DNA from: Azospirillaceae bacterium
Lineage (GTDB): Bacteria; Pseudomonadota; Alphaproteobacteria; Azospirillales; Azospirillaceae
DNA length: 64,000 nucleotides
Assembly (NCBI GenBank): GCA_028283825.1
Contig: JAPWJW010000001.1
Location: 806,001 to 870,000, forward strand
Reading direction: 5' to 3'
Within the stretch, counting starts at the first letter, position 1, and every line of letters begins with the position of its first letter. The notes beneath the pieces were generated by a model. It saw only the letters and a list, made by a program, of their open reading frames with translations. It did not search any database and had not been told where the DNA came from. The translations under genes and the position numbers were made by a program. This document shows positions 25,168-33,228 of this stretch, one piece after another.

Positions 25168-26118
25168 ATGCGCCTGTTCGGCAATTTCACCAAGGTGGAG
25201 GAGGGGGCGGACGGCACCCTGACGGTGGAGGGCATCGCCACCACCGAGACCGTGGACGGTGACGGCGAGGTGGTGGTGGCCGATGCCGTGAAGGCGGCCC
25301 TGCCGGATTTCCTGCGGCTGGGCACCGGCCCCTTGCGGGAAATGCACCAGCCGCTGGCCGCCGGCCGGGTGGACGCGGCCAGCGTGGGATCGGACCGGCG
25401 CACCCGCATCACCGCCACGGTGGTGGACCCGGTCGCCATCCGCAAGGTCAAGGCCGGCGTCTACAAGGGTTTTTCCATCGGCGGCAAGGTCACGGCCCGC
25501 GACCCCGACGACCGCAACACCATTACCGCCCTGCGTCTGACGGAAATCAGCCTGGTGGACCGCCCGGCCAACCCCGACGCCGTCATCACCCTGGTCAAGC
25601 TGGAGGACACCGACATGACCGAAACCGACAAGCCCGACAGCGCGCCGGACGCCCTGGCCGATTGCATGCCCCTGGCCATCTTGCTGAAGGCCTTGAGCGC
25701 TGCGGTGGCCACCCTGTCGCAGAAGCAGATGGAAAGCCTGCTGGAGACACTGCAGGTCGCCAATACCGACGAGGCGCCGGACGATGGCGCCGACGGGGAT
25801 GAGGGTGCCGAGGATGACAACGAGACGGCGGACGACAAGGCCGCCGGCCTAGGCGCCGGCGATCTGCGCAAGGCCCTGGATCGCGCTCGGGTCGAGGGTG
25901 CCGGCCTGCGGCGGCGTTGCGATGCCCTGGCCGCCCGGGTCAAGGCCTTGGAGGCCCAGCCCCGCGCCGAGGACTATGTGCTGAAGACCGCCGCCGTCGC
26001 CCATGGTGCCGGTCGCGCCGATGCCAAGACGGCACTCCTTGGCGCCGACGCCGCCACGGCGCTGGATGCCATCAAGAAGGCCCAGCGCCATCCGGCGCAC
26101 ATGACGCCCTCCTTCTGA
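25168..26118 (+). CDS. Prohead protease fused to scaffold-like domain
   Basis: 316 aa. Residues 1-145 resemble XkdF/S78-type prohead serine proteases: candidate catalytic His60 in REMHQ and Ser103 in GFSIGG, followed by EISLVDRPANPDA. Residues 150-316 are acidic and helical, with a DEAPDDGADGDEGAEDD stretch and a coiled coil (LRRRCDALAARVKALEAQ), typical of an internal scaffold removed on maturation. Starts 4 nt after the portal stop. Role: capsid assembly and trimming, like RcGTA gp4. Confidence 0.85.
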   Translation: MRLFGNFTKVEEGADGTLTVEGIATTETVDGDGEVVVADAVKAALPDFLRLGTGPLREMHQPLAAGRVDAASVGSDRRTRITATVVDPVAIRKVKAGVYKGFSIGGKVTARDPDDRNTITALRLTEISLVDRPANPDAVITLVKLEDTDMTETDKPDSAPDALADCMPLAILLKALSAAVATLSQKQMESLLETLQVANTDEAPDDGADGDEGAEDDNETADDKAAGLGAGDLRKALDRARVEGAGLRRRCDALAARVKALEAQPRAEDYVLKTAAVAHGAGRADAKTALLGADAATALDAIKKAQRHPAHMTPSF

Positions 26119-26228
26119 TCCTTCGTTCCGAAGCCTGATCCACCCTGACCGGTTCGCCCGGCAACGCCCCGGCACCTGACGGCGGCGCGGGCCGCCTTGC
26201 GCCCAATTTTCACCTGTTGGAGACATCG

Positions 26229-27734
26229 ATGAACAGCATTCCCACCACCGTGACGGGCGACACCCTGGCGGCCTTCAAGGCCGCGCAGGGCCAGCGCCTG
26301 GCTGGCGACGACCTGGCCAAGTCCACCTTCACCCAGTCCACCAGCCCCACCAGCGGCCTGACCTTCTATGACCTGGAGGCCGGGGCCAAGCTGCTCTATC
26401 CGGTGCTGACGCCGTTGCGCAACAGTATTCCCCGCGTGTCGGGCCGGGGCGGCATCCAGGCCAACTGGAAGGCCATCACCGGCGTCAACACCACTGGCGT
26501 GCGGGCCGGCGTCTCCGGCGGCAACCGGGGCGGCGTCATCGCTGTCCGCACCCAGGACATGAACGCCGTCTATCGTGGCCTGGGCCTGGAGGCCAGCGTG
26601 GATTTCGAGGCCGACTACGCGGCCGAAGGCCTGGACGACGTACGGGCGCTGGCGGTGCAGAACCTGCTGGAAAGCCTGATGATCCAGGAAGAGCAGATGA
26701 TCCTGGGCGGCAACGCCTCCGTGGCGCTGGGCACGACCGCCACGCCGGTGGTCACCGCCTCCAACAGCGGCGGCACCCTGGCGGCCGGCACCTGGTCGGT
26801 CATCGCCGTGGGCCTGACCCTGGAAGGCTATCTCAACGGGTCCGTGACCTCCGGTGTCGCCGGCCTGCTGACCCGCACCAATGCCGATGGGTCCAGCGAC
26901 CAGTTCGGCGGCGGTGCGGCCAAGCCCTCCACCGCCGCCACCGGCACCACCACCGGCTCGGCCGGCAGCCTGGCGGCCACCGTGGCGCCGCTGGCCGGCG
27001 CCGTGGCCTACGCCTGGTTCTGGGGTGCCGCGGGTACCGAGAAGCTGGGCGCCATCACCACCATCAATTCCGTCGTCATCGCCGACGCGGCGGCCGGCAC
27101 GCAGACGGCCAGCAGCCTGGGGGCGGGCGACAACAGCCAGAACAACCTGTCCTTCGACGGCCTGCTGTACCAGGCGTTCAAGGGCGGCTCCAACGCCTAT
27201 GTCCAGGTGATGCCCACCGGCGCGGCCGGCCAGGGCACGCCGCTGACCGCCGATGGCGCCGGGGGCATCGTGGAGATCGAGACGGCGCTGAAGGCCTTCT
27301 GGGACAATTACCGCCTGTCGCCACAGGAAATCTGGGTCAGCAGCCAGGAGGCGCAGACCATCAGCACCAAGATCCTGACCGGCAACGCCAATTCGGCGCA
27401 GCGCTTCGTCTTCAACACCGACCAGGCTTTGCTGGGTGGTGGCGTCATGGTGCGCACCTACCTGAACCGCTACAGCATGGTCGGCGGCCAGACCCTGGAC
27501 ATCAAGGTCCACCCCAACATGCCGGCGGGCACCATCCTGTTCCGCACCACGCGGCTGCCCTATCCGCTGGCCAACGTCACCAACGTCACGCAGATGCGCA
27601 TGCGGCGCGACTACTACCAGATCGAATGGCCGCTGCGCACCCGCCGGTATGAATACGGCGTCTACGCCGACGGCGTGCTGCAGAACTACTTCCCGCCCGC
27701 TTTCGGCGTCATCACCAACATCGCCAACGGCTGA
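26229..27734 (+). CDS. Major capsid protein
   Basis: 501 aa, HK97-fold type by context and sequence. The ATG at 26229 has TTGGAGA upstream and is preferred to a TTG 12 nt earlier. The N-terminal region (LTFYDLEAGAKLLYPVLTPL, RNSIPRVSGRGG) and C-terminal core (DIKVHPNMPAGTILFRTTRL, RMRRDYYQIEWPLRTRRYEY) are capsid-like. An Ala/Gly/Thr-rich insertion (about 175-320) could be an exposed surface domain. Follows the protease, as RcGTA gp5 follows gp4. Confidence 0.85.
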   Translation: MNSIPTTVTGDTLAAFKAAQGQRLAGDDLAKSTFTQSTSPTSGLTFYDLEAGAKLLYPVLTPLRNSIPRVSGRGGIQANWKAITGVNTTGVRAGVSGGNRGGVIAVRTQDMNAVYRGLGLEASVDFEADYAAEGLDDVRALAVQNLLESLMIQEEQMILGGNASVALGTTATPVVTASNSGGTLAAGTWSVIAVGLTLEGYLNGSVTSGVAGLLTRTNADGSSDQFGGGAAKPSTAATGTTTGSAGSLAATVAPLAGAVAYAWFWGAAGTEKLGAITTINSVVIADAAAGTQTASSLGAGDNSQNNLSFDGLLYQAFKGGSNAYVQVMPTGAAGQGTPLTADGAGGIVEIETALKAFWDNYRLSPQEIWVSSQEAQTISTKILTGNANSAQRFVFNTDQALLGGGVMVRTYLNRYSMVGGQTLDIKVHPNMPAGTILFRTTRLPYPLANVTNVTQMRMRRDYYQIEWPLRTRRYEYGVYADGVLQNYFPPAFGVITNIANG

Positions 27735-27797
27735 TGTGCCGACCGGGGGCCGGGGATCACCCCCGGCCCTTTCCCGATATGGCCGAAGGGCACGCCC

Positions 27798-28373
27798 ATG
27801 GAACCGCAAGCGACAGCGCCCCTGACCGACGTGACCACGGTCAAGGCCTGGCTCAGCCCGCCGCTGACCACCACCACCGACGATGGCCTGCTGACCCGGC
27901 TGATCCAGGCGGAAAGTGCCTTCATCCGCAACTGGCTGGGCCGGGACTTGTCATCCGCCACCTATACTCAATCGCTGGATGGCACGGGCAACGCCGTGCT
28001 GCCGCTGCCGGCATATCCCGTGACGGCGGTGGCGGCGGTGTCGGTGGATGGCGTGGCCGTGCCGGCCCAGCCGGCGGACCAGCCGCTAGCCTATGGCTAT
28101 GCCCATGACGACCAGACGGTGGTGCTGACCGGTGGTGTCTTTCCCCGTGGCCGTCGCCGCGTCACCGTCACCTGGACGGCGGGGTACGATCCGCTGCCCG
28201 CCATCCTGGAACAGGCCTGCGTGGAACTGGTGGCCCTGCGCTACCGCGACCGGGACCGTGTGGGTCTGGTGTCCAAGGCACACGGGGGTGAGACCACCGG
28301 CTATCTGCAAAAGGAAATGCCGGATGGTCTGGCGTCCGCGCTGGCCCCTTACCGGCGGGTGGCGCCGTCATGA
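27798..28373 (+). CDS. Head-tail adaptor protein
   Basis: 191 aa. Starts with TDVTTVKAWLSPPLTTTTDD and has the LIQAESAFIRNWLGRDL helix of gp6-like connector proteins. A central beta region (LPLPAYPVTAVAAVSVDGVA) and FPRGRRRVTVTWTAGY precede a C-terminal helix (QACVELVALRYRDRDRVG). It bridges portal and stopper during head completion. Overlaps the next gene by 4 nt. RcGTA gp6 position. Confidence 0.8.
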   Translation: MEPQATAPLTDVTTVKAWLSPPLTTTTDDGLLTRLIQAESAFIRNWLGRDLSSATYTQSLDGTGNAVLPLPAYPVTAVAAVSVDGVAVPAQPADQPLAYGYAHDDQTVVLTGGVFPRGRRRVTVTWTAGYDPLPAILEQACVELVALRYRDRDRVGLVSKAHGGETTGYLQKEMPDGLASALAPYRRVAPS

Positions 28374-28879
28374 GTGGCTGGTCGGTTGACGCCAGCGGCC
28401 TGGACCAATTGCGGGACCGCCTGGCGGGAATGCCGGCCGTCGTTTCCGCCGCCTTGGCCGATGCCATGAAAATCCAGGCGCAAGCCCTGGCGACGGCCGC
28501 CGGTGCCCGGCTGGATGCCCAGGTGAAGGGGGGAAGCGGTACCCTGGCCCACGCGCTCATCCCCACCATGACCGTCAGCGGCATGGCGGTGACGGCCGGG
28601 GTGGTGGTGGACGACACGTCGCCCGCCGCCGCCTACGCCGCCTTCCAGGAGTACGGCTTCCACGGCACGGAATCCGTCCGGGCGCATCTGCGCACGGTGA
28701 CGGCGGCGTTCGGCCGTGCCATCGCGCCGGTCAGCGTGCCGGTCCACGCCCATGACCGCCGCGTGGATTACGCCGGCCATCCCTTCCTGGCACCCACCCT
28801 GGCCGACAGCGCCGATGGTATCCGTACCGCGCTGGCCGATGCGGTAAACGCCGCCGTAGCCAACCAATTCGGATCATGA
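28370..28879 (+). CDS. HK97 gp10-like neck/stopper protein
   Basis: 169 aa. The N-terminal helix pair (GLDQLRDRLAGMPAVVSAAL) and the YAAFQEYGFHG motif followed by HPFLAPTLADSADGIRTAL are typical of HK97-gp10/head-tail completion proteins. Translationally coupled to the adaptor gene. The next conserved structural gene (tail terminator) is displaced by a 1.07-kb accessory insert. Confidence 0.8.
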   Translation: MSGWSVDASGLDQLRDRLAGMPAVVSAALADAMKIQAQALATAAGARLDAQVKGGSGTLAHALIPTMTVSGMAVTAGVVVDDTSPAAAYAAFQEYGFHGTESVRAHLRTVTAAFGRAIAPVSVPVHAHDRRVDYAGHPFLAPTLADSADGIRTALADAVNAAVANQFGS

Positions 28880-29047
28880 TGCGGTGTCTGGTGGTTGCCT
28901 TCGCGCCGCGTCAGCCTCATATGAAGGAAAGTCTTCCGCCGGGTGCCCCCTTGGACCGTTTGGGATGGCGCCTTGGTTTTGCCTTGGGCGCGCAGTCATG
29001 CTAAAGATAACGGAAGTTTCGGAGCATCCGGTGGTGGAGGGGTCCGA

Positions 29048-29263
29048 ATGGCGCGTGGAAAGGGTGTGCAAGTGGCCGGTGGCCGTTTCGGTTTCCTTCA
29101 AGGCTTCCTGTTGGGGCTCAGCGCCATCGCGTCGCTGGGGCGGGTGGAGTTTCGCCCCATGAGCTATTCCAACAGCGGTCTGCGGGATGACTGGCGGGCC
29201 GTTGGGTCTGACCTGCGCGCCGCCATGGCCGCGCGGAAGCTGAATGACCGCAACGCCGCCTGA
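29048..29263 (+). CDS. Small membrane-associated accessory protein
   Basis: 71 aa, GGAGG ribosome site 6 nt before ATG. Begins ARGKGVQVAGGRFGFLQGFL and continues GLSAIASLGRVEFRP, one possible membrane segment, then SNSGLRDDWRAVGSDLRAAM. An overlapping frame from an ATG at 28998 (MLKITEVSEHPVVEGSEW) also looks partly protein-like, so the true product is uncertain. Part of an accessory insert between stopper and tail terminator. Confidence 0.5.
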   Translation: MARGKGVQVAGGRFGFLQGFLLGLSAIASLGRVEFRPMSYSNSGLRDDWRAVGSDLRAAMAARKLNDRNAA

Positions 29264-29334
29264 CAAAAGTCGCGTCGGCCCCTTGGGGCGGGCCGACAGC
29301 GAAATGCAAGTTTCCACGGAAATCAAAAGAACCC

Positions 29335-29826
29335 GTGCAGGAGATTATCGCCCCGGTGGCGAAATCCCCGGCGGAGGCCACCTTGGCCATCAGCCGCATT
29401 GTCGAAGTGGTTGCCGCATATCAGGGCCCCCTGCCGCTTCCTGCCCATTTCGAACATTACGATCGCGTCTTGCCGGGCAGTGCGGAGCGCATCCTGTCCA
29501 TGGCGGAACGTGAACAGGCGCACCGCCATTACGTGGACCGATTCAACGGCTTCGGGTCCCTGGCCCTGGCGTTCGGCGGGGTTATGTCGGCCATCCTGGT
29601 GTGCCTGGCCATCATCGGCGGCATCATCTATTGCGCCGGCCAGGGCTGGACGCCGGCCGTGGTCGCCCTGGGCGGCCTGGGGCTGGTGGGTATCGTCACC
29701 GCCTTCCTGAATGCCCCGGCCGTGTTCGGGCGCCGTTCCGAAGTGGCGGCGGATGCCCAAGCCCCAAGGCCTCACGCCAAGGGGCCTGCCAAGAAGGCCG
29801 CCAAAGGGGCCGGCCGGTCCCACTGA
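29335..29826 (+). CDS. DUF2335 membrane protein
   Basis: 163 aa, GTG start. The region LPLPAHFEHYDRVLPGSAER followed by ILSMAEREQAHRHYVDR is the recognisable DUF2335 signature. Two membrane helices follow (ALAFGGVMSAILVCLAIIGG, and VVALGGLGLVGIVTAFL), then a basic Ala/Lys tail. Inner-membrane protein often seen in prophages; function unknown. It is not part of the core head-tail set and sits with the 29048 gene as cargo. Confidence 0.75.
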   Translation: MQEIIAPVAKSPAEATLAISRIVEVVAAYQGPLPLPAHFEHYDRVLPGSAERILSMAEREQAHRHYVDRFNGFGSLALAFGGVMSAILVCLAIIGGIIYCAGQGWTPAVVALGGLGLVGIVTAFLNAPAVFGRRSEVAADAQAPRPHAKGPAKKAAKGAGRSH

Positions 29827-29947
29827 CGTCAGGTCGGCGCTGGCGTTTCACAAGTTCCCGCTCGTTTCCCACGCCCACCCGCCCTGACCGGCCGGTGGGC
29901 GTTGTTGTTTGGCTCCGTCCCATCACCTTCCAATCCAGGACCATCCC

Positions 29948-30370
29948 ATGGCCCGTGAGGACATCCACGCCGCCCTGTTCGCCAGGTTGACGGCCGCCGC
30001 CCCTTTTGCCACCGCCAGCCGCCGGGTGCGGCTGTGGAACGACCTGTCGCCGGCCCAGCAGCCGGCCCTGTTCCTGCTGACGCGGGGGGAGGAGGTGACG
30101 CGCCGCGACACCCTGCCGGCCCACCGCGTGCTGCGCGTCGATATCCTGCTGTACGCCCAGGCACCGGATGACGATACGGCCGGTGCCGTGGTGCTGAACC
30201 CGCTGCTGGATGCGGTCGAGGTGGCGTTGCGCCCCCCGCCCGGCCAGGACAAGCAGACCCTGGGCGGCCTTGTCTATGACTGCTGGATCGAAGGCCAGGT
30301 GACCACGGACGAAGGGGCCCTGGGTTCCCAGGCCGTGGCCATCGTGCCGCTGCACCTTCTTATCCCCTGA
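29948..30370 (+). CDS. Tail terminator/completion protein (DUF3168-like)
   Basis: 140 aa. Starts MAREDIHAALFARLTAAAPF, with PALFLLTRGEEVTRRDTLPA and a closing strand (GALGSQAVAIVPLHLLIP). The pattern of an N-terminal helix, a beta sheet and variable loops fits DUF3168/gpU-like tail terminators, and the position matches RcGTA gp8. It would cap the tail tube and join it to the head. Confidence 0.7.
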   Translation: MAREDIHAALFARLTAAAPFATASRRVRLWNDLSPAQQPALFLLTRGEEVTRRDTLPAHRVLRVDILLYAQAPDDDTAGAVVLNPLLDAVEVALRPPPGQDKQTLGGLVYDCWIEGQVTTDEGALGSQAVAIVPLHLLIP

Positions 30371-30393
30371 CTCCCCCTTCGAGGATTCTTGCC

Positions 30394-30666
30394 ATGACTG
30401 ACATCGTCGATCCGGCCGCCAGCGGCGCGCCGGAAACCGTGACGCCTGCGCTGGATAACGCTGCCGCCATCACCCCGGGTGCCCCGTTGCCCGATTGGGC
30501 CCAGCAACTGGAACAGGCGGTGGCCGCCTGGCTGGCGGAGGAAATCCACAACTCCCCCATCGCGCGGGTGACCGATGCGTACAACCACCTCGTCACCGCC
30601 TTGTCGGGCCTGAAGGCCCGCATCCTGCAGCACGTGGCGACGGCCACGACCACCCCGGAGGTCTGA
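30394..30666 (+). CDS. Small tail-region hypothetical protein
   Basis: 90 aa, soluble, with an Ala/Pro-rich start and a helical core (PDWAQQLEQAVAAWLAEEIH, then TDAYNHLVTALSGLKARIL). It lies between tail terminator and tube genes with short gaps, so it is co-transcribed. No domain recognised; may be an assembly factor. Confidence 0.65.
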   Translation: MTDIVDPAASGAPETVTPALDNAAAITPGAPLPDWAQQLEQAVAAWLAEEIHNSPIARVTDAYNHLVTALSGLKARILQHVATATTTPEV

Positions 30667-30670
30667 TCCC

Positions 30671-31408
30671 ATGCCCCAGTATTCCTTTGGCGCCGGCTCC
30701 CTGTTCGGCACGCCCAGTGGTGTGGCCAACGCCACGCCCGTCCAGTTCGGCACCCTGCAGTCCGTGTCGGTGGATATCGACTTCACCCTGAAGGAACTGT
30801 ACGGCCAGAACCAGTTCCCGGTGTCCGTCGCCCGCGGCCAGGCCAAGATCCAGGGCAAGGCCAAGACCGGCCAGATCCAGGGCGCCCTGTTCAACAGCCT
30901 GTTCTTCGGCGCCACCGCGACCACGGGCCAGCAGCTGGTTGCCCTGAACGAGGTGGCGGCCGTGCCGGCGTCCAGCCCCTACACCGTCACCGTGGCCAAC
31001 GGCAGCGGCTTCCAGGCGGACCAGGGGGTGATCTTCGCCGCCACCGGCGTGCCGCTGGCCCGCGTCGATAGCGCACCGGGTACGGGCCAGTATTCCCTGT
31101 CCGGCGGCACCTACACCTTTGCCGCCACCGATACCGGCGCCGGCCTGCTGATCAGCTACAGCTACACCAGTGCCACCGGCGGCACCGTCACCACCATCTC
31201 CAACCAGCTGCAGGGGGTGGCGCCTACCTTCTCCTGCGTGCTGACCACGCCCTTCGGTGGCCAGAACTTCGTGCTCGGCCTGAACGCCTGTACCTCCAGC
31301 AAGCTGCAGTTGGCGACCAAGCAGGGCGATTACATGCAGCCGGAGTTCGACTTCATGGCCTTCGCCGATGCCGCCGGCACGGTGGGCAAGCTCAGCGTGC
31401 AGGGTTAA
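30671..31408 (+). CDS. Major tail tube protein
   Basis: 245 aa. The beta-rich start (FGTPSGVANATPVQFGTLQS, then VSVDIDFTLKELYGQNQFP) and the sequence KTGQIQGALFNSLFF are typical of tube subunits. A central Ser/Gly/Thr-rich beta domain (about 98-175) looks like an added surface domain. Ends with a long-loop strand region (YMQPEFDFMAFADAAG). Stacked hexamers would form the long non-contractile tail. RcGTA gp9 position. Confidence 0.82.
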   Translation: MPQYSFGAGSLFGTPSGVANATPVQFGTLQSVSVDIDFTLKELYGQNQFPVSVARGQAKIQGKAKTGQIQGALFNSLFFGATATTGQQLVALNEVAAVPASSPYTVTVANGSGFQADQGVIFAATGVPLARVDSAPGTGQYSLSGGTYTFAATDTGAGLLISYSYTSATGGTVTTISNQLQGVAPTFSCVLTTPFGGQNFVLGLNACTSSKLQLATKQGDYMQPEFDFMAFADAAGTVGKLSVQG

Positions 31409-31412
31409 GGCC

Positions 31413-31739
31413 ATGGGTGCCAGCGTGGTGATCGGCGGCACGGAATACCCCGTGCCGCCCATGAACTTCGCCGCCCTGAAGGCGGCGTGGACCGACATCA
31501 AGGGCCTGCCCCTGCTGACCGATCCGGTGGACCAGGCGTCCGCCGGCATCCGCATCGTGGCGGCCGCCCTGAACAGCACCGTCCCCGACCTGACGGCCGA
31601 TGTCATCGAGCAGAAACTGGCCGCCACCGAGTTTCCGGCCCTGGTGGCGGCGGTGGTGGCCATCCTGCGCGAGTCGGGGTTGATTCCCACGGGGGAGCCG
31701 ATACCGCAGGCGGGACCGTCGACGACATTGACGACCTGA
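31413..31739 (+). CDS. Tail assembly chaperone, upstream frame (G-like)
   Basis: 108 aa, starting 4 nt after the tube gene. Begins GASVVIGGTEYPVPPMNFAA, then helical (DQASAGIRIVAAALNSTV, EQKLAATEFPALVAAVV). Size and site match the G component of lambda G/GT-type tail chaperones. The reading frame overlaps a -1 frame that continues to 31960, so a longer fused product by -1 frameshifting is likely. Confidence 0.75.
   Translation: MGASVVIGGTEYPVPPMNFAALKAAWTDIKGLPLLTDPVDQASAGIRIVAAALNSTVPDLTADVIEQKLAATEFPALVAAVVAILRESGLIPTGEPIPQAGPSTTLTT
31691..31697 (+). other. Candidate -1 ribosomal frameshift site
   Basis: A G5 run read as acG-GGG-GAG in the upstream frame and GGG-GGA-GCC in the -1 frame. 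P-site re-pairing is perfect; A-site re-pairing is imperfect, so this is not a textbook X-XXY-YYZ heptamer. It lies 42 nt before the upstream-frame stop. Confidence 0.4.
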
Positions 31740-31960
31740 CTGCGGAATTGGTGGCGTCGGGCTGCGGTGCCTGGGACGCGGTGGAGCAACAATTCACCCT
31801 GCCGCGCTACCGGGCGCTGTGGCGCTACTGGCGCCGCCATCCGCCCGTTCATCTGATGATGGCGGCCTATCTCGGCATCAAGCCGGATGAGCCGCCACCG
31901 GTGGATGAGGTGGGGTTGGGCGACCTGTTGGCGATATTCGGTGAGGGGAACATCCGCTAA
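31694..31960 (+). CDS. Tail assembly chaperone, downstream -1 frame (T-like)
   Basis: About 88 codons continuing from the -1 frame after the G5 run. Contains DDIDDLTAELVASGCGAWDA, then RYRALWRYWRRHPPVHL and LMMAAYLGIKPDEPPPVDEV. It is expected as the C-terminal part of a G-T fusion; an independent GTG start exists at 31751, so separate translation cannot be excluded. RcGTA gp10 region equivalent. Confidence 0.6.
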   Translation, partial: GADTAGGTVDDIDDLTAELVASGCGAWDAVEQQFTLPRYRALWRYWRRHPPVHLMMAAYLGIKPDEPPPVDEVGLGDLLAIFGEGNIR

Positions 31961-32063
31961 AGGTAGCAAAAACGTGTTGCTATTGTGTTCCTTGCGGAGA
32001 ATGATTGCTGATCCGGCAACAGAACTCAGGAGCAACGTGCGCGGCGTGTTTGTGGGGAGGGGC

Positions 32064-32207
32064 ATGGCGCGGCGTGTCGCAAAAGTTGTGCTATTATTCG
32101 CCCGTTCACCTTTCATGGTGGCGGTCTATCTGGCCGTCAAGCCAGGCGAGCTGCTAACGGTGGATGTCATCGGGCTGGTAAACTTTCTGCGATATTTTAT
32201 GATTTGA
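32064..32207 (+). pseudogene. Decayed duplicate of the tail chaperone C-terminus
   Basis: A 47-codon frame from an ATG preceded by GGGGAGGGG. It includes FMVAVYLAVKPGELLTVDVI and GLVNFLRYF, which align without gaps to MMAAYLGIKPDEPPPVDEV and GLGDLLAIF of the T-like frame (about 13 of 28 residues identical). DNA also matches, for example cgcccgttca and gatatt in the same order, at an offset of about 257 bp. Likely a tandem duplication left at the edge of the AT-rich insert; a small product may still be made. Confidence 0.55.
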
Positions 32208-32296
32208 ATGTCTGATAAAAGTTGCTGAATTGAGTTGCTGATTTGTTCTTCGTGATGGATTATTCACATATTCGATCTGATGAAGGGGGCAGGGAG

Positions 32297-32776
32297 ATGC
32301 GTTTTGCGATGATGGGTTTGGTTGCGCTAGGGCTAGTGGCCGGCCTTCAGGGGGCAGGTGCTGCCACATCAGAGGACGTGGCCTCCGTCCGGCAGGGGGC
32401 GGTAGGGCTACTGCCGTGTACACAGCTTAGTGCAAAGGAATTTGCATCATGTATTGATAAGAAAGAGAGGGCGATCAATGGATTGGCAGGGGATCAGTCG
32501 CAGCCCCCGGATGAGTCTCGGATTTTCGTAGCAATGGAATTGGGAACCGAAGTCACTTCCCTTTATTTGATCGACGCGCAATTCCACTGCCGGTCGGCTG
32601 TCAAGAACGGGATCAACCCTCATCCTGCATGTGGGGCCCGCCTCGTGAAGGCTAAATTGGGCCTTATTGATGCCGATATGAAGATTTTATCCATCAAGGA
32701 GGATGTTGTGCTGGATGCCGTTGTCGTTAAGGAAAAGGGTTTTCTTGATAGTCTTAGGAAAAGCTACGGTGAATAA
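32297..32776 (+). CDS. Periplasmic accessory protein with four cysteines
   Basis: 159 aa, ribosome site GGGGGCAGGGAG. Signal peptide MRFAMMGLVALGLVAGLQGA ending GAA-TSE. The mature protein is helical with cysteines in LLPCTQL, FASCIDK, FHCRSAV and HPACGAR, suited to two disulfides in the periplasm. Base composition is AT-richer than the flanking tail genes. It lies between chaperone and tape measure, where RcGTA has no such gene. Possible roles are immunity or superinfection exclusion; no family recognised. Confidence 0.6.
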   Translation: MRFAMMGLVALGLVAGLQGAGAATSEDVASVRQGAVGLLPCTQLSAKEFASCIDKKERAINGLAGDQSQPPDESRIFVAMELGTEVTSLYLIDAQFHCRSAVKNGINPHPACGARLVKAKLGLIDADMKILSIKEDVVLDAVVVKEKGFLDSLRKSYGE

Positions 32777-33228
32777 TATTGTGATTGCGTGAGAATATTT
32801 TATTCTGAATGTCTGTTTATTTTCTAATGTGCTCATCAATCCGGAATCTATAAACAATAGATCGTAATCTTATTTTTTGATCACATATATTATTGTAGTA
32901 AATTTTGGAGTATATTGCATGAACATATCGGTGTTTCTTGGTTGTTGCAGTTATATGTGATGGATGCGGCTGGTTTTGATGCAATAAGCAAATAATATTA
33001 CTCACTATTATTAGTATAATTTATTCATTATACTTAATGATATTCGATAATATTCACTATGCCGTTAGATTTATATGGGAATTTATAAATTGTCGATTGT
33101 CGAATTGACTCCGATAAGCAAATCAACCAAAGGTCTTCTTTTTAAGAAGATGTTTTTGCGCGATTATATTTCCTCAATTATTTTTAATAATTCGGAATCA
33201 GTCAGAGATCTTACTTGCGGAGGTGAGG
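32777..33228. other. Strongly AT-rich non-coding insert
   Basis: About 450 bp of very AT-rich sequence, unlike everything else nearby. It has no credible gene on either strand. A small perfect hairpin TCTTCTT-ttt-AAGAAGA lies at 33134-33150, and GGAGG at its right end serves the tape-measure gene. It may be a remnant of foreign DNA or a silenced regulatory region. Confidence 0.6.

Noticed and set aside
28884-29162. 92-codon frame at the start of the accessory insert
   Set aside because: Its first half reads through non-coding-looking sequence and its second half overlaps the better-supported 29048 gene; kept only as a note there.
32817-33005. 62-codon minus-strand frame in the AT-rich insert
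   Set aside because: No good ribosome site and a His/Ile/Tyr-rich composition expected by chance from AT-rich DNA.
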